A stretch of DNA of 9,273 bases from assembly GCA_021157555.1 (NCBI GenBank), contig JAGGWL010000123.1, forward strand, positions 1 to 9,273, written 5' to 3'. How positions within the stretch are numbered: the stretch's first letter is position 1; each line of letters begins with the position of its first letter. The position numbers were made by a program, and so were the translations under genes. This document shows positions 1 to 4,879 of the stretch, in pieces. The DNA is from Deltaproteobacteria bacterium. GTDB taxonomy: Bacteria > Desulfobacterota > Desulfobacteria > Desulfobacterales > BuS5. Below the pieces are notes generated by a model. It did not search any database and was not told where the DNA came from. It worked only from the letters and a program-made list of their open reading frames with translations.

Positions 1-127
1 TGAAAAATAATTTGAATAAAGGCCACACCTTTTAAATACATTTATGTTATTTTAATTATTTTTTACTTATCATAGTTTTTCTATATAAAAACAAAATGTT
101 ATCGTAATTTTGCACCGTATAAAATTA

Positions 128-143
128 TGGCATCTTTTTTGCG
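128..143 (+). promoter_or_regulatory. Candidate sigma-54 (-24/-12) promoter for the DUF364 gene
   Basis: The sequence reads TGGCAT, then five bases, then TTGCG. The invariant GG (129-130) and GC (141-142) are separated by exactly ten bases, as in the known RpoN consensus TGGCAC-N5-TTGCW. The departures are T for the final C of the first block and G for the last W. Nine specific bases at the right spacing in AT-rich DNA are unlikely by chance. Transcription would begin near 154, giving a leader of about 160 nt before the DUF364 start codon. A sigma-54 promoter would imply control by an enhancer-binding activator; no activator site was recognised upstream. Confidence 0.45.
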
Positions 144-152
144 ATTAAATTA

Positions 153-184
153 TATATGATCAATTTTATCATATACATCATATA
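153..184. promoter_or_regulatory. Operator-like inverted repeat with an extra half-site
   Basis: TATATGAT (153-160) and ATCATATA (168-175) form a perfect 8-bp inverted repeat around a 7-nt spacer. ATCATATA recurs as a direct repeat at 177-184. The cluster lies over the start site predicted for the sigma-54 promoter, where a bound repressor would block transcription. The DNA here is very AT-rich, so part of the symmetry could be accidental. The regulator cannot be named from the sequence. Confidence 0.3.
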
Positions 185-188
185 TAAA

Positions 189-302
189 GACAGGGTATAG
201 GTAAAAGGTTCTTGCTGTCGATGGAAAAATGGGCGTATAATGAACGCGAAAAAAAACAAAAATGAGCAGCAACTCAGTTGAGCTGCCTGCGTAAAAAGCA
301 GG
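189..302 (+). promoter_or_regulatory. Structured 5' leader of the DUF364 gene, possible cis-regulatory RNA
   Basis: Four consecutive hairpins can be drawn. The first pairs GACAG (189-193) with CTGTC (215-219). The second pairs GCGT (233-236) with ACGC (244-247). The third pairs GCAGCAA with TTG and CTGC across 266-286, with a small bulge. The fourth pairs CCTGC (286-290) with GCAGG (298-302). The last two can rearrange, because CTGC occurs twice in tandem (283-290) and GCAG occurs at both 266-269 and 298-301, so alternative helices exclude each other. The ribosome-binding bases AAAGGA (303-308) directly follow the last hairpin, which would suit control of translation. I could not match it to a known riboswitch. 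Confidence 0.35.
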
Positions 303-316
303 AAAGGAATTAAAAT

Positions 317-1063
317 ATGTATACAAAACTAAAAATAGCGTTAATTGATTTAGCTGAAAAAAATGACCTTTTGGAAAATGAAATCAGCATTACAGCTAAA
401 ATTCTGACATCTGAAGAGGCCATAGGCAAAACAGAAAGAAAGGATTATCCTTTGCTTCAAGGCAAGGAGTTTTTAATTCAGGCGAATTTTAAAAATGCCC
501 TGGGACAGGCATTTACAGATGCTCCAAGTAATTTTAAGGGGAAACTCAAGAATATACTTAAATTAGAATTAATAGATAATAGTGACAGAGCTCTTTTTAT
601 TGCTACGCTCAATGCTGTAATGCGATACGTGGGTGCAGCCGAAAAAACGATTCATTGCAAAAATGAAGAACCTGAATTATGCGCCGGAGAGATAGTCAGG
701 ACAATTATTGATAAATACAGCTCTGATATCAAAGTTGGAATCGTTGGATTCCAGCCGGCCATAATAGATAATTTTTCCAAAAATTTACCTGCTCAAAATC
801 TCAAGGTAATAGACCTGGATAAAGAGAATATCGATAAAATAAAATATGGAGTGCTTATCTGGGATGGCAGGAAAATGGAGGAAGAACTTTTTAAAATCTC
901 TGATGTTATTTTAGCAACAGGCTCAACAATAGTAAATGACAGTCTGTCTAATTTAATTTCTCTGGCAGAAAAATATCAAAAACCTTTATATCTTTACGGT
1001 ACAACAGTTGCCGGAGTAAGCAAAATTTTAAACTTGGAAAGGCTCTGTTTTCAATCCTCTTAA
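317..1063 (+). CDS. DUF364-family protein (DUF4213 plus Rossmann-like C-terminal domain)
   Basis: A cytosolic 248-residue protein of the family labelled 'putative heavy-metal chelation' (DUF364) in domain databases; its biochemical role is not established. The N-terminal part (about 1-105) is the DUF4213 enolase-N-like domain and carries the family signature around LLQGKEFLIQANFKN and GQAFTDAP (46-70). The C-terminal part (about 125-245) looks Rossmann-like, with VGIVGFQPAI (140-149), an acidic strand end VIDLD (164-168), ATGSTIVND (200-208) and a terminal block PLYLYGTTVAGV (223-234). There is no signal peptide or membrane segment. ATG 317 follows AAAGGA by about 8 nt. The gene appears monocistronic, with its own sigma-54-like promoter and structured leader, which suggests conditional expression. 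The family assignment is fairly secure; a metal or cofactor role is only inference. Confidence 0.8.
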   Translation: MYTKLKIALIDLAEKNDLLENEISITAKILTSEEAIGKTERKDYPLLQGKEFLIQANFKNALGQAFTDAPSNFKGKLKNILKLELIDNSDRALFIATLNAVMRYVGAAEKTIHCKNEEPELCAGEIVRTIIDKYSSDIKVGIVGFQPAIIDNFSKNLPAQNLKVIDLDKENIDKIKYGVLIWDGRKMEEELFKISDVILATGSTIVNDSLSNLISLAEKYQKPLYLYGTTVAGVSKILNLERLCFQSS

Positions 1064-1082
1064 AGTCAGAAAAGGAGTTATC

Positions 1083-1144
1083 ATGAAAGCGTTTACCTGT
1101 TAGGCGTTGAAGGGAAAATAATCCTTGACAAATTCTTAGAATAG
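1083..1144 (+). pseudogene. Frame-broken short ORF remnant or leader peptide between DUF364 and rplU
   Basis: A strong ribosome-binding site (AAAGGAG, 1071-1077) precedes ATG 1083, but the ORF stops after six codons (MKAFTC, TAG at 1101-1103). In the neighbouring frame, from 1091, a plausible protein segment VYLLGVEGKIILDKFLE runs to a TAG at 1142-1144. A single indel near 1086-1094 would join the start to this segment and give a small protein of about 20 residues. It may be the eroded end of a lost gene, a sequencing indel, or an unrelated leader peptide ahead of rplU. No family was recognised. Confidence 0.25.
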
Positions 1145-1153
1145 AATAAGAAT
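1125..1153 (+). promoter_or_regulatory. Sigma-70-type promoter for the rplU-rpmA-obgE-proB operon
   Basis: A perfect -35 box TTGACA (1125-1130) is followed, after 17 bases, by AAGAAT (1148-1153), a four-of-six match to the -10 consensus. It lies about 60 nt upstream of the rplU start in the only gap before the operon, where a housekeeping promoter is expected. It overlaps the 3' part of the frame-broken ORF remnant. Confidence 0.45.
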
Positions 1154-1210
1154 AAACAGTTTAAAATATCAAGATAAGTTAGACCTTTGAGATATAAAGG
1201 AGGCTGCATA

Positions 1211-1525
1211 ATGTATGCTATAATCAATTCGGGTGGAAAACAGTATAAAATCGCAGAAGGTGAGATATTGCGTGTCGGGAAAATAGATGGAGAAATCGAC
1301 AGCCAGGTAATATTCAACAAAGTCCTTTTGTTTTCGGATAATGAAAACCAGCAAATAGGTAAACCTACCCTGGATAATGTAGAGGTAGAGGGACGTATTC
1401 TGGAACAGGGCAAGGAGAAAAAAATTCTTGTTTTTAAATATAAAAAACGTAAAAGATATCGCCGTACGCAGGGACATCGGCAGGAATATACCGCTGTTAA
1501 AATAGATAGTATTAAATGGAGTTAA
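1211..1525 (+). CDS. rplU: 50S ribosomal protein L21
   Basis: L21 is a component of the large ribosomal subunit that contacts 23S rRNA. The protein starts MYAIINSGGKQYKIAEGEIL, the standard L21 N-terminus. It keeps the basic KYKKRKRYRRTQGHRQ segment (about 76-91) and the family's C-terminal pattern TAVKIDSI. Its length of 104 residues is typical. ATG 1211 is chosen over an in-frame ATG at 1187 because AAAGGAGG (1197-1203) sits 7 nt before it and the sequence before it is not L21-like. It is the first gene of a compact operon, 4 nt ahead of rpmA, with a TTGACA promoter upstream. Confidence 0.98.
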   Translation: MYAIINSGGKQYKIAEGEILRVGKIDGEIDSQVIFNKVLLFSDNENQQIGKPTLDNVEVEGRILEQGKEKKILVFKYKKRKRYRRTQGHRQEYTAVKIDSIKWS

Positions 1526-1529
1526 ACAA

Positions 1530-1784
1530 ATGGCACATAAAAAAGCAGGTGGAAGTTCAAGAAACGGCCGGGACAGTAATGGACAAAGGCGTGGTATAAA
1601 GCGTTATGGCGGTAACAAGGTTAGTGCCGGAAATATTATTGCACGTCAGGTTGGGACAAGAATACATCCAGGTACTAATGTTGGAATGGGTAAAGATTAT
1701 ACACTGTTTTCGCTGATTGATGGTGTAGTGGCGTTTGAACGGATGGGACGTTCACGCAAAAAAGTAAGTGTTTATGCAGAGTGA
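1530..1784 (+). CDS. rpmA: 50S ribosomal protein L27
   Basis: L27 is a large-subunit protein whose N-terminal tail reaches toward the peptidyl-transferase centre. The sequence opens MAHKKAGGSSRNGRDSNGQRRGIK, the canonical mature form. There is no N-terminal extension of the kind that is cleaved by a protease in Firmicutes. RQVGTRIHPGTNVGMGKDYTL (39-59) is the conserved core. Its 84 residues match the usual size. A GGAG site (1518-1521) inside the end of rplU lies 8 nt before the ATG. The stop codon overlaps the GTG start of obgE by 4 nt (GTGA), so the two are probably translationally coupled. Confidence 0.98.
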   Translation: MAHKKAGGSSRNGRDSNGQRRGIKRYGGNKVSAGNIIARQVGTRIHPGTNVGMGKDYTLFSLIDGVVAFERMGRSRKKVSVYAE

Positions 1785-2785
1785 AATTCATTGATGAAGC
1801 TATCGTTACAGTACAATCCGGTGATGGAGGAAGAGGCTGCATAAGTTTTAGACGCGAAAAATTTATTCCCCGCGGGGGACCTGATGGCGGCGATGGAGGA
1901 AAGGGTGGAGATGTAATTTTCCAGGCTGTTTCCGGCAAACGGACTCTTTATCAGTTTAGATATAAAAAAAATTTAAAAGCAAAAAATGGGGAATATGGTC
2001 AGGGTAAAAACAAGACCGGCAAACAGGGAACAGATCTTGTAATAGATATACCGGTTGGTACCCTGATTACAGATACAGAGACCGGAAACCTGATCAAGGA
2101 TTTTACCATTGCCGGAACAAGTTTTATCCTGGCAAACGGTGGCCGCGGTGGACAAGGTAATACCAGGTTTAAATCATCAACATATAAAGCTCCCAGATTT
2201 GCGCAGCCTGGAGAACCTGGAGAAACATACAGTATAAAACTTGAGCTTAAACTACTTGCCGATGTTGGCATAATAGGTTTGCCAAATGCCGGCAAATCAA
2301 CACTGATTACTGCAATTTCTTCGGCACGTCCTAAAATTGCCGGCTATCCCTTTACCACACTGACTCCCAGCCTGGGAGTGGTTCATACAGACTGGGGCGA
2401 ACCTTTTATTGCCGCTGATATACCTGGGCTTATTGAAGGTGCGCACAAAGGGCAAGGCCTGGGAATAAGGTTTCTAAAACATATTGAAAGAACACACATT
2501 CTTGTCCATCTCATAGATATTTCAGATATTGATCCTGATGACCCCCTGAAAGCCTATAATACCATAAATACTGAATTATATTTATATAACCAAAATCTTG
2601 CCCAAAAAACTCAGATAGTAGTTTTAAACAAGACAGATATGCCATATTCTTCCGATACAGAGCTTAAATTCAAATCCGCTTTACCAGAGCAACAAATAAT
2701 TTCTATTTCCGCATTAACAGGAAAAGGAGTTGATTCTTTAAAATCGAAAATAATCAATTTGCTGAAAATAGACTATGACTCATAA
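1781..2785 (+). CDS. obgE: Obg-family GTPase ObgE/CgtA
   Basis: An Obg/CgtA GTPase of 334 residues that associates with the 50S subunit and acts in ribosome assembly and stress signalling. The Gly-rich Obg domain covers about 1-158 (SGDGGRGCISFRREKFIPRG, GGDGGKGGDV). The G domain follows, with G1 GLPNAGKST (166-174), switch I FTTLTP (191-196), G3 DIPG (213-216), G4 NKTD (283-286) and G5 SAL (310-312). All GTP-binding motifs are intact. The protein ends soon after the G domain and lacks the extra C-terminal domain found in some Gram-positive homologues. The start is GTG 1781, overlapping rpmA in GTGA, because MKFIDEAIV is the normal Obg N-terminus. The end overlaps proB by 11 nt. Confidence 0.97.
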   Translation: MKFIDEAIVTVQSGDGGRGCISFRREKFIPRGGPDGGDGGKGGDVIFQAVSGKRTLYQFRYKKNLKAKNGEYGQGKNKTGKQGTDLVIDIPVGTLITDTETGNLIKDFTIAGTSFILANGGRGGQGNTRFKSSTYKAPRFAQPGEPGETYSIKLELKLLADVGIIGLPNAGKSTLITAISSARPKIAGYPFTTLTPSLGVVHTDWGEPFIAADIPGLIEGAHKGQGLGIRFLKHIERTHILVHLIDISDIDPDDPLKAYNTINTELYLYNQNLAQKTQIVVLNKTDMPYSSDTELKFKSALPEQQIISISALTGKGVDSLKSKIINLLKIDYDS

Positions 2786-3596
2786 TAATGTTTCTTTTTT
2801 CCAAAATGCAAAGCGTGTTGTTGTCAAGGTTGGGAGCGGTGTTCTAACTCTGGATCATGGCTTGAATTTAGATATTATAAAATCAATCACACAACAGATA
2901 TGTAAGCTTATGGAAAACGGTATGGAGATATTTCTGGTATCTTCAGGTGCAATGGCTTCCGGAGTAAAACGGATAGGTCTTCTTAAAAGGCCTGATGATA
3001 TTCCCCAAAGGCAGGCAGCGGCTGCTGTCGGTCAGTCCGGTCTTATAATGGAATATGAAAAAGCTTTTTCCATGTGCAATAAAAAAGTGGCTCAAATCCT
3101 TCTTACCGGTGAAGACCTTTTTAATCGTGAAAGGTACCTTAATATACGGAACACTTTTAATACGCTTTTATCATGGAAGGTTGTTCCCATTATAAATGAA
3201 AACGATACTGTTTCCGTGGAGGAGATCAAGTTCGGAGACAATGATAATCTTGCAGCCATAATTTCCATATTAATGAATGCGGATATCCTTGTAAATTTAA
3301 CCGATATTGACGGTTTATTTACAAAAGATCCACGAACTAATTCCGATGCTGAACTAATTCCCTTGATTACCCGAATAAATGAGGATACTAAAAAGATGGC
3401 CGGTGATATTCCAGGTGCACTCGGTACCGGAGGCATGTTAAGTAAAATAAATGCGGCAGTAAAAGTTACTTCTTCAGGGATACCAATGGTTATAGCTAAC
3501 GGAAAAGATTCAGATATCCTGACCAGACTTTTTTCCGGTGAACAATGCGGGACGTTTTTTGTCCCCACCCTAAGGGAGATTGATGCAAAAAGATAA
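2775..3596 (+). CDS. proB: Glutamate 5-kinase, kinase domain only (no PUA domain)
   Basis: ProB phosphorylates L-glutamate with ATP, the first step of proline biosynthesis. The amino-acid-kinase fold is complete: VVVKVGSGVLT (15-25, phosphate binding), LVSSGAMASG (54-63), RQAAAAVGQ (79-87), NENDTVSVEEIKFGDNDNLAA (141-161), LTDIDGLFTKDPR (175-187) and GTGGMLSKINAA (217-228). Most bacterial ProB proteins have about 370 residues with a C-terminal PUA domain. This one stops at 273, right after the linker (CGTFFVPTLREIDAKR). No PUA remnant is seen downstream, where the DUF166 gene begins within the last 14 nt. Kinase-only ProB proteins are known elsewhere, so it is probably functional. ATG 2775 has only a weak ribosome-binding site; coupling to obgE is likely. 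Confidence 0.93.
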   Translation: MTHNNVSFFQNAKRVVVKVGSGVLTLDHGLNLDIIKSITQQICKLMENGMEIFLVSSGAMASGVKRIGLLKRPDDIPQRQAAAAVGQSGLIMEYEKAFSMCNKKVAQILLTGEDLFNRERYLNIRNTFNTLLSWKVVPIINENDTVSVEEIKFGDNDNLAAIISILMNADILVNLTDIDGLFTKDPRTNSDAELIPLITRINEDTKKMAGDIPGALGTGGMLSKINAAVKVTSSGIPMVIANGKDSDILTRLFSGEQCGTFFVPTLREIDAKR

Positions 3597-4284
3597 TAAA
3601 ACAAATATTCAACATATTTTGGTTTTTCAGCAGAACGGAAGCGGAGAAAGCAAGATAAAAGGTATAAAACAATATGGCAGCGGTCTTTTTAGGCTGGAGA
3701 CTTGCTCCATTGATGAAGGGCTTCCTTTGGTCATAGACGACACGTCCGAATATCTACCAAAGGATATAAAGGCAGATCTGGTTCTTGATTATTTTAAACA
3801 TCTTGATCTTTCCCATGATTTGGCAAATATGTGTGTGGAGAGAAATATTCCTGTTGTTAGTCCAGGGAAAAAAATGCGCTTACCTGGGGTCTTTATTCCT
3901 CCTACCTGATGCTGGCTTTCCAGACAGGTCTGTTTGGGAACCTATGGTGAAGAATTTGGAGCACCTGAATTTATAGTTAAGGTCTCTAATGGTAAATTTG
4001 TAGATATTACCGTAAAGAGAGGGGCCCCCTGTGGAGCTACCTGGGAGTCTATTCGGCGAGTGCTGAATATGCCGGTTGAAGAAGGAATAATAAGAATGGG
4101 GATTGAAGCACAGTTTTTCTGCACTGCCGATCCGGCAGGATGGGACCCGATATACGCAAAAAGTCCAATCCATTTGGCAGGTGAGATACATGCTGCAGCG
4201 TTAAAAAGAGCAGTTAGGAACGAGGACAAAGCAACTTCCCCAAATATAAAATACCCGAATAATATAAAAAATTTGATATCGTAG
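3583..4284 (+). CDS. dfsP: DUF166-family selenoprotein (DfsP-like), TGA at 3907 read as selenocysteine
   Basis: Two same-frame segments separated only by TGA 3907-3909 together make one DUF166-family protein of 233 residues. The N-terminal half starts IQHILVFQQNGSGESKIKGI (from residue 9) and holds VIDDTSEYLP (50-59). The second half has YGEEFGAPEF (121-130), VKRGAPCGATW (144-154), FFCTADPAGWDP (178-189) and SPIHLAGEIHAAAL (194-207). The TGA is codon 109 in PPT-U-C, where Cys-containing relatives carry a Cys pair, and a bacterial-SECIS-like hairpin follows. I recall that this family is annotated as '(seleno)protein DfsP'; its function is unknown, and an older 'thymidylate synthase' label is doubtful. 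ATG 3583 lies 4 nt after AGGGAG; the upstream TTG 3580 is too close to it. The gene overlaps proB by 14 nt. The C-terminal tail from about 212 is low-complexity and ends in a repeat. Confidence 0.85.
3907..3940 (+). promoter_or_regulatory. Selenocysteine TGA codon with bacterial SECIS-like hairpin
   Basis: After TGA 3907-3909, bases 3917-3926 pair with 3931-3940 in an uninterrupted 10-bp stem with two G-U wobbles, closed by the loop GGTC (3927-3930). Bacterial SECIS hairpins lie within the coding region just after the UGA, with at least one G at the start of the apical loop, about 16-37 nt from the UGA. Here the loop starts after 17 nt and begins GG. The apical CAGGTCTG is the same as in the SECIS of Escherichia coli fdhF as I remember it. 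The bulged U of fdhF is not obvious. SelB should bind here to deliver Sec-tRNA. Confidence 0.75.
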
Positions 4285-4350
4285 GGGCAATCCCCTGTGG
4301 TTGCCCAACACACATTGCGTAATCAATTTGTAATAGGGCAGGGGCATGCT
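4282..4350. repeat. Dispersed palindromic repeat-like element overlapping the dfsP stop
   Basis: The text beginning TAGGGGCAATCCCC, then TGTGGTTGCCC, matches the pattern of an intergenic repeat I recall from many environmental and delta-proteobacterial genomes (GTAGGGGCRACCCC...GTGGTYGCCC, later GGGCAGG). GGGCAA (4285-4290) pairs with TTGCCC (4301-4306), and GGGG (4284-4287) can instead pair with CCCC (4292-4295). A second block, AGGGCAGGGGCATGC, follows at 4335-4349. The TAG stop of dfsP (4282-4284) is itself the start of the repeat, so the element may have replaced the original gene end. Only one copy is in the window. Confidence 0.5.
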
Positions 4351-4372
4351 CTTACTTGTGTAAGTTATTTTA
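4351..4372 (+). terminator. Possible weak terminator after dfsP
   Basis: CTTAC (4351-4355) and GTAAG (4360-4364) form a 5-bp stem with a TTGT loop, followed by the T-rich TTATTTTATT. It lies between the convergent dfsP operon and the Nudix gene, where a terminator is expected. The stem is short, so termination may also rely on the GGGCAA/TTGCCC hairpin at 4285-4306. Confidence 0.35.
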
Positions 4373-4375
4373 TTA

Positions 4376-4879
4376 TCATTGATAAGCAGCACGATATATT
4401 CTGACAAAGCTTTGATGACTGTCAAATGCAATTTCAGGCAATTTGTCCTGTTCAAAAAAAGCTGCATCCAGAGCATCGTCACCGGCCACCGGAATTCCAG
4501 TATATTTTTTTACCAGATAAGCCACCATCAGTATGGAACTATAATGCGAACTGGTAGTGGCTGTAACGCCAAGGAGTGTCTCAATTTGGCCGGATAAACC
4601 GGTCTCTTCTTCAAGTTCTCTCAATGCACCCTTTTCTGGTGATTCTCCGATCTCAATAAACCCGCCTGGCAAACACCAGTGGCCAATTTTCGGCTCAACG
4701 CTGCGCTTTACAAGCAGCAATCTCTCACTGGCATCGACCAGCACAACACATGTGGCAGGCAGCGGGTTTTCGTAAACAGGTTTATTACACTTTTCACAAA
4801 AAAGACGGTTACGACCGTCACAAAATTTGTTTGTAAGTAATGAACCACAAAAAGGACAATTTGTTTTTTTAAGCATCAT
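4376..4879 (-). CDS. Nudix hydrolase with N-terminal zinc ribbon
   Basis: Nudix enzymes hydrolyse nucleoside diphosphates linked to another moiety. The protein has 167 residues. A four-cysteine zinc ribbon comes first (CPFCG at 8-12, CEKC at 28-31). The Nudix fold follows, with a complete Nudix box at 73-95 (G-x5-E-x7-REL-x-EE-x-GL), so catalysis should be intact. The SQPWPFP signature of NADH pyrophosphatase is absent, so NudC activity is not supported; a nucleotide-sugar, ADP-ribose or housecleaning substrate is possible but cannot be chosen. ATG 4879 shares one base with the stop of the upstream aldolase gene (TGATG), with no good ribosome-binding site of its own, so translation is probably coupled. 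A TTG at 4882 and a second ATG at 4876 are alternative starts. Confidence 0.88.
   Translation of the reverse strand: MMLKKTNCPFCGSLLTNKFCDGRNRLFCEKCNKPVYENPLPATCVVLVDASERLLLVKRSVEPKIGHWCLPGGFIEIGESPEKGALRELEEETGLSGQIETLLGVTATTSSHYSSILMVAYLVKKYTGIPVAGDDALDAAFFEQDKLPEIAFDSHQSFVRIYRAAYQ

Noticed and set aside
18..32. AAAGG-ccaca-CCTTT hairpin followed by T and A as a terminator of an upstream gene
   Set aside because: The stem is only 5 bp with two G-C pairs in very AT-rich DNA, and no upstream gene is visible.
1187..1210. Earlier in-frame ATG adding eight residues to L21
   Set aside because: The strong AAAGGAGG site lies downstream of it and the L21 family starts at MYAII.
1781..2785. ObgE as truncated because it lacks a C-terminal extension
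   Set aside because: All G motifs are present and about 330-340 residues is a common length for Obg proteins outside the Gram-positives.
3092..3604. Long antisense ORF of 170 codons opposite proB
   Set aside because: It is a shadow of the proB reading frame; no domain is recognisable and no ribosome-binding site was seen.
3907..3909. TGA as an ordinary nonsense mutation making the DUF166 gene a pseudogene
   Set aside because: The frame stays open for 125 more codons with full family motifs, a Cys codon follows, and a SECIS-like hairpin is correctly placed. Decay would not explain all three.
3785..3976. Alternative-frame ORF spanning the TGA, suggesting a frameshift bypass
   Set aside because: Its product (MIILNILIFPMIW...) has no family similarity, and both true halves are in one frame, so no frameshift is needed.
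3942..4313. Antisense ORF of 123 codons opposite the DUF166 gene
   Set aside because: The sense strand carries conserved family motifs; the antisense product has none and includes the repeat.
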